From Siphonodentalium dalli (Eukaryota; Mollusca; Scaphopoda; Gadilida; Siphonodentaliidae): a DNA stretch of 64,000 nucleotides. The stretch spans positions 205,386,151 through 205,450,150 of the forward strand of contig CP136065.1 of the NCBI GenBank assembly GCA_032622095.1, given 5' to 3'. Below are positions 1-11,550 of the stretch, piece after piece. The position numbers were made by a program, and so were the translations under genes. Below the pieces are notes generated by a model. That model saw nothing but the letters and a program-made list of their open reading frames with translations, ran no database searches and was not told the origin of the DNA. Each line of letters starts with the position of its first letter. The first letter of the stretch is position 1.

Positions 1-454
1 TTAAAAAATGACTTGCCAAAACTTTTGCCAAATGAAAATATTTTTTGCCAAATGTGAATTATTTTTGCCATTGTCAAATTTGGCAAGTGGCAGCGCGAAC
101 CCTGGCCACAATGTTCTCAATTTGTTAAAAAATCAAAATGATCTGATTAATAACATAGGAGATATATAGGGTATCATATGAGGGGGGACTTGCATTTTTT
201 TAGGTGTTTATATCTCTTCATGTTGACATCTGGTATAAGTTAGACATTTCAACTTTCCGCATTGCTAATAGCTCCATTGACTGTAACACATGAAATTATC
301 CCCTCTCCATGTTGAGCTACATTGTCATTGACACTTTCATTTGCAGACTTAAGGTCCATGTTGATTATTTTATTCTTTGGTACCATAATTTTTGTCGGAG
401 TATTCCTCTTTTGTCATAAATTTTGCCAATGATTTTATTTTCAGGATGATATTA
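1..454. other. No gene seen; repeat fragments at window start
   Basis: The first ~106 bases repeat the word TTTTGCCAAATG and end in AACCCTG. Read on the other strand this begins CAGGGTTCGCGCTGCC, which looks like one terminus of a hAT-type element cut by the window edge. Bases ~235-345 are a reverse-complement relative of 60700-60840, with the same run about a short-lived TCAATGACA/TGTAGCTCAAC segment. No coding potential was recognised. Confidence 0.4.
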
Positions 455-795
455 TTTCAATATTTAAAGTGATGTGAAACACCCCGGTAGAGTGATCAAA
501 TAGAAATGGATGATAATATTTCTCAAAGTAGTTATTTTTACAAATATTAAATCCAAACAGACAACACACATTGTCATTATTATATATTAATTAAACTCAG
601 TGACTCGAGATAATGAAATCGTTTTTGTTACTTTATCACCGATAGTTGCATCCCGAATCGGGAAGTAAATATTTACAATTGAGCGTAGTTCACATGATGT
701 TTTCTACGGAGTGGTATGGTCGATTTATTTGAGATTTTCAATGATGTAGTAGAATGCTACATTCCTCCTGTTGGCATAGTGCCTGAATACTAACT
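455..795 (+). repeat. Dispersed repeat, family F, copy 1
   Basis: About 340 bp starting near AAGTGATGTGAAACACCCCGG. It is alignable by eye over most of its length with 37911-38185 in the same orientation, sharing the segments GATCAAATAGAAATG, CTCAAAGTAGTTATTTTTA and AAATATTTACAATTGA. The function and class are unknown; a non-autonomous transposon or SINE-like repeat is possible. Confidence 0.7.
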
Positions 796-1700
796 TAACA
801 GTTTAACGTGCCCGATCAAGTCCATAATATGTCTTTAAAGATAGTGTATCTCTTCCAGGCCACAATTAAAACAACACAATATTTATAAAACCTGATTTCA
901 AGATTAAAAAGATAACATATATCGGCACCATGAGGTGATTTGTTACCCCATGTCAGCAAAATTCTTTGGCGATATCTGTGTGCATCAAAGCAGAATATCA
1001 GGTGACTTTATGCAAATAAACAATTTAAAAAAGTCTTTTTATGAGAAAAAGGTTTGGTGCATGGAAATTTTATGCAAATGTAGTTTTTTTGTGTAAATGA
1101 AATTCAGATAAAACTAACAAGATAGAGTTCTGCCTCTTTGTATCCTCAATCCAAATATTTCTGTTCTAAAAATAGTTAATTTTACTGTCCTGGAAAGGTG
1201 ATAATTAAATTCTAAATAAAATTGATAATAAATGTTTGAAGCTTTTCCGGACAGGTGTCCATGATTCCTATCTATTATTTTATACCTCCTAATTAGGGTA
1301 TTTTCATTTTGAATCGAATCTCAAATATAATTGGGCTAACAATTTATAATCGCATCAAATCTTGAATCGAATCGTTGTCTCGGTTTCGAGTGTATCAAGA
1401 ATGAAGATGTGGAACTGTTGGCGAAACACTTAAACCTTATAATATTAAACCCTTTGAACACGGACGTCCTGAACGTTAAGTGGTCCCCACCCGAGGCGCC
1501 TGACATTATTATATAGTGTTTCGACAATGTAACTCGTAATGCTCTTAGCTGGGATATACATGTATACACGCTCAACTATACAGCAATCTACTATTGTAAC
1601 TGAACCAGTGTGAAATATGTCACATATACATGTACCGGTAGGTCGCTATTTCAGTGAGACGAGACAGTCTATTCCACGTTCAATATACATGTCAATTATA
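796..1700. other. No gene seen
   Basis: A+T-rich DNA without a convincing reading frame. Bases ~940-1010 (around GGCGATATC and the CTTTGGCG motif) are an inverted relative of ~5995-6060, so part of this stretch is another dispersed repeat. Confidence 0.4.
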
Positions 1701-1709
1701 TAGCGGCTC

Positions 1710-2240
1710 CCTTTGGTCATGATATTTATAACAAAATTCTTCTCCTTTGCCGATGATAAAACTTAAAGCATTTCTCAAAATGCACCTCAGTTCATGGGCA
1801 AAGAAACAGACCCAACCCCCCTCACAAATTTGGCTGCTAAAGTCAGTGGTATGAACATGTGACTCATTAGTGCAAATTAAACTACCAGTAGAAGCAAAAT
1901 TCTAGTTGATTTGTGCTTTAATCATGAAATGTCTAAAGAAATTCTTCCCGTTTTCAGATGATAAAAAGCAAACTTTTTTCTCAAAATAGGCCCAGACCCT
2001 CTGTCATCAGTTTGTCTGCCAAAGTCACAGGGGTAAACATGTGTGCAAAGTAGAAGTACAACTCTAGTTGCAAGCCTTGAAATAGTGTGTCTGTCATTTG
2101 CAGAATGAGGTCCCCAGTGGGTGAATTTAGTGACGCTACCCCGCACATCGGGCTAGCATCACTAAATTCACCCTCTGGGAACCTCATTCTGCTTAGGCCT
2201 TAGCAGAATGAGGTTCCCAGAGGGTGAATTTCCAGACCGG
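1710..2240. mobile_element. Family D fold-back element, copy 1 (rearranged)
   Basis: Contains the family D terminus CAAGCCTTGAAATAGTGTG (near 2071) followed by the signature GCAGAATGAGGTCCCC and a palindromic core around 2105-2190. A second copy of the core follows to ~2232. Complete relatives at 45864-46030 and 38719-39153 define the family. Left of 2070 a second segment (TTCTCAAAAT...GGCCCAGACCC) is duplicated at ~1774 and ~1978. Confidence 0.6.
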
Positions 2241-3231
2241 TATGCCAGTCTCTCAGCTAGGTTATAGAAATATTAGGCTTGGACCGGTATTCCGGTCTCT
2301 CTTGCTCAAAGGGTTATGTGTTTGTCAATGGATTTTGTATTACCTAACCATAGTAATGTGCATATGCCTTCTGCACATTAGACTATCTACAATAAGCGAA
2401 GATATCAGAAGCATTGATAAGTTCATTTTTCATCATAAATACCAATTGATTTGAATCACTGAATGCGAACAGTTGTGTTTGGAGTTAACTGTATGTGCAT
2501 GCGTTTGTTAGTATCACAAAGTTTCATTGGAATGCACCTAATGAAAAAGATAATTTGAATCAGGTCAGCCGATTTCGAATCGAATTAGACGATAGATTGT
2601 GAATTGTATTGATTGGCAGGGCCTAACCCCAAATCTATATAAAACTTGATAGGATGCGATGCACTATCTGTAAGGGTTGGTACTCTAGTGCCCTGAATAG
2701 AAGATCATATACCGGAATAGAAGTACAGGGCAGCCAAATTCTTAGATGTCTCTATATTTGAACAAGCCGATCATTGGCTATCAATCTGTCAACCCTCCCT
2801 TGGTATTTGATGGTACTTGAGTGTCCAATAACCTTAATTGAATTCAAAGTCAATGACATCCAGTTTTCGATATCTACCAGTACCAATAACGGTACATGAA
2901 TAAGTATTACTACTGGTACATGTACTACCAGTGGTAACTTTAGATGGGGTTGAGTGTCATGACATGGATGCGTAATTGGATGTTGCCAGCTGTGGCTTAT
3001 AAATTTTGTCAGTAAAAAGCTACAGCTTGTCACAGCTGACAATTTTTATATCATTATGTCAGATTGAAATTGAAAAAAATAATAAACATATAGACCGGAA
3101 TAAGCTCATACAGGGCGGCAATTTTCATAAAAACAAATAAACATACACGTTTATTCGGGACACTAGAGTAGAGGTTATATTACACATCATACAGAATTGT
3201 CTTCCTATTTCATAAGCTCTTCATTTTACAG
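2241..3231. other. No gene seen
   Basis: No feature is supported. There is a small imperfect duplication of GACCGGTATKCCRGTCTCTC near 2236 and 2282. The reading frames here are short and unrelated to anything I recognise. Confidence 0.4.
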
Positions 3232-3566
3232 ATATACCAGAGTCATAATGCCAAAGTCCAACACAATTTGCAAGAACTGTGGTAAACCTGGTCATACAGC
3301 TGGAAATTGTACATCAGCTGCCAATGCAGGTGCAAATGCGAGAGCAAATTCAACCAATGCAGGTGCGAGAGCAAATCCAACCAATGCAGGTGTAAGTGCC
3401 AGAGCAAATTCAACCAATGCAGGTGCAAATGCCAGAGCAAATTCAACCAATGCAGATTCAAATGCCAAAACAAATGCGATCAATGCAAGGCGGCGAAGGC
3501 CTAATGTCGGAGCCAATGCTGGAGCGAGTGACTTGTCTAATAGAATATTTGAGGCCAGTCTACAGC
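3232..3566 (+). CDS. Candidate exon: CCHC zinc-knuckle, Ala/Asn-rich repeat protein
   Basis: The candidate exon is bounded by a good acceptor (CATTTTACAG before 3232) and a strong donor (GTAAGT at 3567). An ATG at 3248 opens a frame of 106 codons plus one base. The encoded peptide starts with a retroviral-type zinc knuckle, CX2CX4HX4C (CKNCGKPGHTAGNC, residues ~8-21), which binds single-stranded nucleic acid. A degenerate Ala-Asn-Ala-Arg/Ser-Thr-Asn repeat follows, built from a short tandem DNA repeat. Without neighbouring exons the protein cannot be named; CCHC knuckles occur in cellular RNA-binding proteins and in transposon gag-like proteins. A similar architecture at 8718-9087 on the same strand suggests a possible shared gene or element family. 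The exon call is inference. Confidence 0.35.
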
Positions 3567-3587
3567 GTAAGTTATGTACAGAATATG

Positions 3588-3741
3588 TACAGTAATGCCC
3601 TGAGTAATCGACTCCTTAAACACAGCAGAATTATGGGTAACTTTTCAGGATTTAGAACAAGCCATATTTCCGACTAAATCCTGAAAAGTTACCCATAATT
3701 CTGCTGCGTTTAAGGAGTCGATTACTTAGGGCGTTACTGTA
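3588..3741. mobile_element. Mariner-type fold-back MITE, family A, copy 1
   Basis: Near-perfect palindrome whose ends are TACAGTAATGCCC and GGGCGTTACTGTA, with inner arms containing CAGCAGAATTATGGG. Termini of the form TA-CAGT... with TA flanks fit Tc1/mariner-type MITEs. It lies ~20 bp beyond the donor of the candidate exon at 3232-3566. Confidence 0.8.
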
Positions 3742-3869
3742 TATCAGATTTATGGGGGCACAGAGTGCTTCAAATGTGCTTGCTTCAGTGAACATGAAGA
3801 GATTCTCATTTCTAATCGAAATGGCACATTGAGATGTCCCTCAACTCAGACCATAGCTTGAAAATCGGT

Positions 3870-3985
3870 CCCGATTTTCGCCTTTGTTGGGGTTTGAACC
3901 TCGCCAACCTCGTCCAGCCCAGACTGTGAAGATCTTATCCACGACCTAACCACCTCAGCTGCGGGGACATCCTTAAAAGGAATCC
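3870..3985 (-). mobile_element. tRNA-derived SINE-like fragment
   Basis: On the minus strand the segment contains an A-box-like AGCTGAGGTGGTTAGG and, ~50 bp later, a B-box-like GGTTCAAACCCC. This is the spacing of a tRNA-type internal RNA polymerase III promoter. No cloverleaf with a proper anticodon arm was found, so it is treated as SINE-derived and not as a functional tRNA gene. Confidence 0.5.
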
Positions 3986-4120
3986 CTTTCACTGAGAGTA
4001 GGGAAGGGTTATCAGTCTGAAAATGCGTTTGAATATTGACACAGAACGGGATCTACCATTATTTTTTAACAGCACAATGCACTTCCTCCGAAAATGGATC
4101 TGCATACTATTACTGGCATA

Positions 4121-4257
4121 TACAGTAACGCTCTAATTAATCGACTCCATAACCACGGCAGAATTATGGGTAACTTTTCAGGATTTAGTCGGAAATATGG
4201 CTTGTTGCCATTCATTCTGATGTGGTTAAGGAGTTGATTAATTAGAGCATTACTGTA
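4121..4257. mobile_element. Mariner-type fold-back MITE, family A, copy 2
   Basis: Ends TACAGTAACGCTC and GAGCATTACTGTA, with the inner segment TCAGGATTTAGTCGG in the left arm only. The right arm is shortened relative to the 23776-23990 copy. Confidence 0.75.
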
Positions 4258-4803
4258 CATCAGATTATTATCTAGAATATGTAGCCAACTATAGTACCAT
4301 CACTTAAATTGTTTGTCTGCAAGGGGGATTTGAGCATCTATTGGGGTGGCTCTGTTGAGCGGACACTTTTAAGTGGCAGCATTAGCTACATATTTTATTT
4401 ATCCATCATGCACACATATTTTTTTGTACTTTGCATAAGAAAAGTGTCATTTCCTAAAGTGTTTCATTGATGACGCCCAAACATTCATAAGTCCAAGGAA
4501 GCTTATAATTAGTATTCATGATGTGGACAAACCAGAGTGCAGAAGAAAAAGATATTGTATTATATGCTTGCCTATAAAATAGCAGATAATTACTGAAATG
4601 CAAATCGTCGTATGTATCTCTTAGAAGCTACAGTGAAATTTTGTTGTTTCAATTAGCTTTTTGTTATTTCACTGTAGGTTGCCAATTGACATCATGACTT
4701 CATAACTTGGAAGCCGTTTGCTACCTATCAGCTGATCGGTGTTAGTAATTTGGGTCAACCAGGTGTTGCTTTCCATGTATTTACCTTATGATACCTTATG
4801 CTG

Positions 4804-5345
4804 TTAGTGGATGCTGGCTTGTGCCACTATGTCCACGTCTTCTGTGTCTGGTTCCCCGAATTTACCAAATTCAGGCCCTATATTTTTTAGTCTATCCAAC
4901 GCCTGACTCGTCTGAGAACTTGTCAACCCTAATTTGGCTTTGAAATCAAGTCTCACCTCCTGTTCTTTCCAATAATCATCGAGTCGATTTTTGAAATGGT
5001 TTAACGTATCGGCGTTGACTACCTCTTCTGCTAGTTGGTTCCAGGGCTCCACAACTCTCTGACTAAAAGTATGTTTTCTTGTGTCTCTGGTTGCCCCTTC
5101 TAGAAACAGCTTGAAGTTGTGGCCTCTGGTTTTGGATTCGGAGTTCTGTGTCAGTATATTTGCTACTTCCGGGTCGTATGTATTGAATATTTTGTAGCGT
5201 TCTATCATATCTCCTCTATGTCGTCTGTATTGCAGGTGGGAATTTTTAGTTTTTCAAGTCTGTCTTCATATGGTAAATGTTTTAAAGTAGGAACTAGTTT
5301 TGTTGCTCTGCGTTTTCTCAAGTTGGGTGATGTGTTTGATCAAAT
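4804..5345 (-). pseudogene. Decayed non-LTR retrotransposon pol, C-terminal fragment
   Basis: The minus strand encodes the tail that follows the reverse transcriptase domain in CR1/jockey-like non-LTR elements. It has an RRATKLVP-type segment (~5310), then IERYKIFN, then a TFSQRVVEPWNQLAEEVV stretch and FKNRLDDYW. These are the conserved landmarks of that C-terminal region, recalled from family knowledge. The copy is broken. The upstream segment and the 134-codon segment are in different frames, joined by an apparent one-base deletion near 5234, and the rest of the polymerase is absent. It is therefore a dead 5'-truncated copy, inserted antisense to the window. Confidence 0.75.
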
Positions 5346-7040
5346 ATGTATTTAATTTGTTGTGCTATTAAAAGTGAAAATGCTGCATAATTTAGGCATT
5401 AATAAGGTGCACGTAATAAAAAGAACACCTACAGATTTTGATTAAATGCCTGAAATAACTGGGTCCGTGATGTTAGCACAACATTCAACATTCGTTCAAC
5501 ATTAGCGTGAAGTTGGCACAACATTCAACATTCAAATTTTCTTGTACATTTGTTTTTGAACGTGAATGGATTGAGTGGGTCGTATATATAGCACCCCTAT
5601 CAAAATTAGATTATTTGATACTTCGATGCTCATTTTTGAGCAATTTTAACATTCGATTTTTCTTGTACATAAATTGTTTTAATGTGAATGGATTTAGTGG
5701 GTCGTATACATAGCACTCCTTTCAAAATGAGTATTGGATACCTCGATGCTCATTTTTGAGCAATTTCAATTCCGGGGGAGAGAGGGGGCACACCATGCAC
5801 GCATGATCGGATCGGGCCCATATATGCAGGCATTGTACCGTGATGGTACTTAAATTCACCATAGGGCCCACGCCTATCATGTGTGGTTTTCGCTGGCGAA
5901 TGTTGAACAGAAAGAACATTCAACATTCGCGTGAAGTTGGCACAACATTCAACATTCGTTCAACATTCGAATTTTCTTGTACATATGCATTGTTTATTTG
6001 CCTAAAGTCACATGGTATTCTGCTTTTATGCATAACGATATCGCCAAAGAATTTAGCTGACTCATGCAGCCTTCATAATTGGCTACGGCAATCAGCATTG
6101 CCGAAGCAATTTGCTGAAGCAAACTGGGCCACGGCATACTATTGCCGTAGCGGATTGCCGAAGCAAAACAATCTGAATTAAGAGGGCTGCTCATGGTGCC
6201 GATGTATGTAATCATATAAATTTAAACAAATAATTTATCAATGAAACTGTTTATTGATATAATATGGTACCAGTAGTAAATTACAACAAATGTATGAAAT
6301 GATTAAAAATCTTGAAATTTTGTTTTGAATGATTGCGCAAATGTTCGTATAAACTACAAATCTGAAATGAGGGTATGGGGTGATTCAGGCTCATGCATAT
6401 TCTGTTAATTGCATGAAAACGGCGTGCACCAACGCTATGCAAATAAGCAAAATTGACTGTATTATACATGTTTGATGTATTATACATGTTTGATGTATAA
6501 GTTATGTCAATCCTCATGAATATGAAGGCCTCGAGTCCCTTTAATCTGTGTTTCCGCTAGGGGGTAGGGGAATGGGGCCTGTTTGTAGATGGGGGGGAAA
6601 ACACGAACACCTGCTTCGAAAATTTTGAAAAGTGCAACACTAGAAATGCATTGTCCAGAACGCGAATTATGATTATAATTCTGGTATGTATACATTCTCA
6701 AAATTAAAACAAGAAATGTAACAATTTACATCGTTTATGTGATACAACAGTCAGTCAATTAACCACATTATTGTGATTGAACTGAGTGAAATAAAAACGA
6801 ACTTTTAACTGAGACTAGCTTCAGATTTATTTTTTATTTCCGGTGGGTAGAATAATTAAATGTACTATGATATTTCGTACCAGTTAAAATTCAACTATAC
6901 TTTTCGCATGAGGGGGTGCCTCGCCAAGTCATCAATGGAAGTTCATGACCAACAGTAACATTCACTCGTCTTTTAAAAATTTATTCGATTTACGAACACT
7001 GGTTTAAAAAGCTTGGAACTATTTTGTCGCATTCAATCAT
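5346..7040. other. No gene seen; local duplications
   Basis: Bases ~5480-5545 and ~5915-5970 both carry the word ACAACATTCAACATTCG in short tandem. Blocks containing CATTTTTGAGCAATTT recur at ~5630 and ~5750. Bases 6080-6170 contain several versions of TTGCCGAAGCAA/GCCGTAGCGG. A TACATGTTTGATGTATTA duplication is at ~6464-6500. None of the short reading frames is convincing. Confidence 0.4.
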
Positions 7041-7043
7041 TTG

Positions 7044-7216
7044 GGGGTCGCACAATTGAAATTACCTCGAGAGAATTGCTGCTATCGGCGGGAAAGTGTT
7101 AGCTATGATGCTTCATTGGGCGGGGGGGGGGGGGGGGGGGTCACACAATTGAAAATTGACTCGAGAGTATTGCTATCGGCGGGAAAGATATATACTTGGT
7201 AACCAACGAAGCTATG
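7044..7216. repeat. Tandem duplication around a 19-G homopolymer
   Basis: Two related ~75-bp blocks, each with ACAATTGAAA, CTCGAGAG and GCTATCGGCGGGAAAG, flank an uninterrupted run of 19 G at 7122-7140. The run could form a G-quadruplex on the + strand. It is also a position where assembly or sequencing error is likely. Confidence 0.65.
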
Positions 7217-7535
7217 ACACTTCACTGGTAGAGTTACGTCACAAATATCGCATTCGCATCGTACACAAAATATATCGTTTCCGGCTATATATTACGAATC
7301 GATATACTGAGGGTTTTTTACGGTTACACGAAATTCCAGGGTTTTCAAGGAGTTTGCATTAAAACAAGGGGTTCAAGGGCCCTGGGAGGGGAATGCGTCA
7401 GGGGAAAACTTAGAGGAAAACTTGGCTAAGGGAAAACTTGGCTAGGGGAACAGGGCCGTCAAAGGGACCCCCTGCCGGTATAGCGGAATCCCTGCTTTAA
7501 TTTAAGGAATGAAGATTAGTTGTCAATTATTTATA

Positions 7536-8424
7536 TCTATAAAACCTGTCGCCTGTGTATCTGTGTGTATACATGTAACTCGGTCACAGTTTTGGCGCGT
7601 TTATAACTTTTCAACCATATGTACAATGTGGCCCAAATTTGGACCACGGCCTACAATGTGTTGTGATAGATGACTCACCAAATTTTATGCTAATTTATCA
7701 AAGAAAACCTGAGATCGAAGATGGTCCCCAAATGCCGTATTTGCACTCGAGTAGATACTATTTCTTGTGATGTTTGTCCAAATGACATGATGTAACGTCG
7801 TACACAAACCCACACTTACGTTGCGTTTGTATTGACAAAATTTCCATGGAAATGGGCACTAAAATTAATTTGTCAGTTCAGGTTGAGTGTGACTAGGCGT
7901 TATTCATGTTGATTTTGTCATGGAAGTTCATGGGGTGTAGAGTCGAGACTCAAACATTCTATACCATCATTGGAAATGGGTGCTAAATGGTCTTTTAATT
8001 TGCCACTTCAGTCCGAATATAAGTAATAGATGTTAAATTGTCTTTGTTATGAAAGTTGTGCATTGAGTGTGGAATCGAAGGATAATATATCCAGAAGACG
8101 ACAAATTGATATGTATAAAATAATGTTTATACAATATCAAAATGGGCGTGAAGTGCACAAATGGTCCGCAGTGCAGGGACCCAAGGTCCTATATATACGC
8201 TGCTGAATAAAAGCTCCCAAAGGGAGCCTGTTCAAGATCATAATGCATGTGCGCTTATATTGTAAAGTTTTAGTTCAATAAAGTGTTTGAATGCCCTCCA
8301 GTGAAAGAGAAGCTTGACCAATCCATTGCTAATATATAGAAATGAGAATGTGTTCATGACCCCGGAGACCAGAAAGTAACGAAGATCATTTATATACCCG
8401 TCATTTTGACGGTCAATCCCCTAG
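7536..8424 (+). mobile_element. Helitron-like non-autonomous element
   Basis: The 3' end is textbook for the family: a hairpin CCGTCA-TTT-TGACGG (8398-8412), then 8 bases, then CTAG followed by T. The proposed 5' end is TCTATAAAACC after an A, which matches the usual TC start and A/T target. No Rep/helicase coding is present in the ~890 bp, so it would need an autonomous partner. The 5' boundary is less certain than the 3' end. Confidence 0.65.
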
Positions 8425-8455
8425 TTAATTATATATTTTGTCTTGAGTATAATCT

Positions 8456-8694
8456 TTAACCCTTTGAGTGCCAGGTCGATTTTTGTATCAACCCATATAC
8501 CCTGTGCCAATGCATTCTCTTATATATGCGAGTCGACCATAGGTCGCCTCGCACATATAAGAGAATGCATTGGCCTAACAATTTTTTTTTTTTTTTTTTT
8601 TTACAATTTTAATAATTTATTCTTATATTCTTTAACAGACTTATTTTGTAGGTTTAGGGCCGATGAGATCGGCCCCTGGCACTCAAATGGTTAA
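8456..8694. mobile_element. piggyBac-type MITE (TTAA), family B-related
   Basis: Flanked by TTAA on both sides, with termini CCCTTTGAGTGCCAGG and CCTGGCACTCAAATGG. It holds an inner palindrome built on ATGCATTCTCTTATATATGCGAG, the hallmark of family B in this window, and a run of 22 T. The TTAA target and CCYTT-type ends point to piggyBac-related MITEs. Confidence 0.75.
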
Positions 8695-8717
8695 TTGTTC
8701 TGCTCTGTTATCCACAG

Positions 8718-9087
8718 TATTTTACCAGCAGATGTCAACAGCAATGGACAACATATTCGATAATGATGATGAAGACTGGTGTACTGCATCTGAAGACAGC
8801 TCAGATGACGTTGGCGACCGCCCAGATGACGTTGGCGACCGCCCAGATGCAATGCAAACCCAGAGAGAAATGGATACCCATGGAGCTGAAAGCAACAAAG
8901 AAATCTCCACCCCTAGGTGTGAAAAATGTCATAAGGATGGACATGACACTTTGAAATGTCCTAGGTGCTACATATGTGGGAAACTTCATGACCCAAAGAA
9001 ATGTCCGGATAATTATCCAAGACTGGACTGCGATAGGTGTCTCATATGTGACTACTTCGGACACGCAGTCAATGATTGCCCTGACAA
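8718..9087 (+). CDS. Candidate exon: acidic protein with three CCHC zinc knuckles
   Basis: The exon candidate lies between an acceptor (GTTATCCACAG before 8718) and a strong donor (GTAAGTATA at 9088). The in-frame ATG is at 8732. The encoded ~118 residues have an acidic N-terminal part (DNDDEDW, then two copies of a DDVGDRP heptad from a short tandem duplication). Three knuckles of the form CX2CX4HX4C follow: CEKCHKDGHDTLKC, CYICGKLHDPKKC (slightly shorter spacing) and CLICDYFGHAVNDC. Such arrays bind RNA or single-stranded DNA, as in CNBP/ZCCHC-like proteins and some transposon gag-like proteins. The exon ends in phase 2 and no continuation was identified. It begins immediately right of a TTAA-flanked MITE. 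Confidence 0.45.
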
Positions 9088-9300
9088 GTAAGTATAATTA
9101 ATGGCTTTATTTTGTGTTTATTCATTCATTTTTGTGCAATGTAAAGTCACAGATGGCCTTTGTTATAGGTTATAATTTAGAAATTTACCCAAATTATGAA
9201 AATTTCTTCAAGAATATACTAATAGCATAGTATAATGATACTAGATTGAATGCAATATTATCCACAAAACATTTTGTGTGAGCCGAGCGTTTATATACAG
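9088..9300. other. No gene seen
   Basis: A+T-rich sequence after the candidate exon, compatible with intron. Confidence 0.3.
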
Positions 9301-9309
9301 CATGTAAAT

Positions 9310-9515
9310 AGTGAGCGATAAGCAAAGCACTCAACACCGTGGCAATTTATTTAGGATAGTGATTCATGGTGACCCATTCAACGCCGAAATCTTGAGTGGC
9401 GAGGATTAATGAGTGCAATGCTAGTATGTTGTAAACAATTTAGTGGCCCTTTCTAACAAAATTTCACTTTGTGGGGTCTCCCTGGTGTTGAGTGTTTTTT
9501 TGCTTATCGCATACT
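9310..9515. mobile_element. Fold-back element, about 200 bp
   Basis: The outer arms are inverted: GTGAGCGATAAGCAAAGCACTCAACACC at the left pairs with GGTGTTGAGTG...GCTTATCGCATAC at the right. The centre is unpaired. No target duplication could be defined. Confidence 0.55.
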
Positions 9516-10860
9516 CTTTAAGTACTGATTGTTTGCATAACATGGCATTTGTTTTACATAGCAGAGAGTACTAACATCACAATAATGTGCAATAAATACA
9601 TGATATTTATTATTGGTATAAGAACAAAGTTTGTCTATAATATAATATAATATTCTTTTTGTTTATGTCGGTTTTAATAGATGTGAATATTTTAATAGCA
9701 ATCCCGACCACCAATGCTTACCATATCTTTTAAAGGGCCAAAATATATTAAAACACAGCTATTAATATTTTGTAGTACTACAATTATGAGCAAAAAGTAT
9801 ATATTTCATAAAAATAAAATGAGATGTCCAGCAAGTGATAGGACAATGGAATAAAAACTACAGGATACAGTTGTCTCTCTTACTCCACAAAAAGACAAAA
9901 TTATTATCACAATAAATACAGAACCAAGAAAAATTAACCTTGCTACTTTCAAAATAGAGCATTGAATTGGATAACATCAATATATCTATGTTTTGGAGCT
10001 CTCTATTCTTAACGGTATACAATATATAGAGGATACACAATGAGTCCCCAGTTTATAGTGAATTTACAAAATGAGTCCAGTAAATTAGGACTGGACCGAG
10101 CCTTTGGCGAGGTCCAGACCTAATTTACTGGACGAGTTTATTACATGATCGATTCAAAACCTAGACAAAAAATACTGAAATTAAAACCACGACAATACAT
10201 ACTTTAATCAACAAATGGGACTCAAATCTAACATCGGCTTCTATATTATTAAGGCATGTGATGATGATTCACGTAGCTATGCGTTGTTTGCGCGGGTAAA
10301 GAAATAGTCTCCGATAAATAAAGACCCTTTGGTGTATTGAATGGCGTTTATTTAATGACATAACTTTTCAAACTCTTCAGTCATTTTTGTTTGTTGGAAA
10401 AATATTGGAAACCATAGTATTTTGAGATGTAGCATACGGAATGTAAACAGATGACAAACCGGAAGACAAAGGTCACCTGGCACTATTTCCTGTTATTAAA
10501 CGAACGTTTAGTATCACAATTTATTGAATGAGTTCATTGAATGGAATAAGGGTAGTACCATGTAATATATATATGATATATGTAATTTAATTTGTGGTTT
10601 CAAATGTTAGGTGGGCCTTTAGACCTTTTTTAACTGAATACTCATTGACGAGTAGTTCCGTTAGGAACCCTTAGACGTCGTTTGATGCATGGAAACTAGT
10701 TCGCAGTTTGTTTTCTGAAAAGTCACTTGGTTATCTTGGTGTATGATAAAAACAAGGCCAGGGTCAACTCATATGTTAACGTACACAGGATTGATAACCT
10801 TGCATATCTACAGGGATGAGTGTTGAGTTCTGATCAAAACTACTTGGACAATTAAATTTT
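9516..10860. other. No gene; one strong hairpin at 10061-10145
   Basis: The only structured element is a ~35-bp-arm hairpin at 10061-10145 (AGTCCAGTAAATTAGG...CCTAATTTACTGGAC with a GGACC-rich tip). The rest is A+T-rich with short unsupported frames. Confidence 0.45.
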
Positions 10861-10864
10861 CTTG

Positions 10865-11550
10865 TTCTCTTGTTCATTTACCCCCATTTCGAAGAAAATG
10901 GGGGGTATTCTGGATTGACTGCGTCTGTCCATCACACTTTCTCCCTCCGTGTGTCCGTCCGTCCGACCTCATAACTCGGAACAAATATGAACCGATTTCA
11001 ATAATTTTTTGTATGCAATCTCCTTAGGACCGCCTCTCTGCATGATGCTAATTGCGGTGCGGTCCGACTTTCTTTTTTAAGTTACGCCTTACTTTTCGAC
11101 TTATTTTGACTTAGAAAATTCTGTCCAACTTAATAACTTTAACAAATATGAACCGATTTCAATAATTTTTGGTATACATGCTTCTCACAATACCCTCTCT
11201 ATATGATGCGGCTCAGGGTTGGCTCGGATTGTTTTTCCTAACATTACACTTCATTTTCGACTTATTTTCCGGAAGTTTCTTCGAATATGGGTTTCTGAAT
11301 AATGATTTTTACCACAGTTAAGTTGCGTTTCATTTTCTACCCTTTTTTGGGTTTCTGCAATCATTCGAACATATATGAACCAATTTGAATATTTTTTTCG
11401 GTACAAGCTTCTTGCGACACCATTTCGATATTATTAATCCAAATTTTTCTTTAAAGTTAAAAATCTTTTTTGTTGGGTTTACGGATAATGCGGGTTGAAT
11501 TTGCCACGGTGGGGGTATGCTGCCTAGCACGCGAGTGCACACCTCATGTT
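10865..11550. repeat. Dispersed repeat, family E, copy 1
   Basis: The left end is a short palindrome (ACCCCCATTT...AAATGGGGGGT) followed by a GTCCGTCCGTCCGA run. Several related blocks of ATATGAACCGATTTCAATAA follow, and the right end contains CCGTGGC-type and GGGGGTATGC words. A reverse-oriented copy is at 44440-45040. The inner blocks are themselves internal repeats of about 140 bp. Confidence 0.75.

Noticed and set aside
3243-3516. Antisense Leu/His-rich frames over the zinc-knuckle exon
   Set aside because: Produced by the short tandem repeat read in reverse.
3870-3985. Possible functional tRNA gene
   Set aside because: A- and B-box-like motifs are present, but no complete cloverleaf or anticodon arm could be drawn; a SINE fragment fits better.
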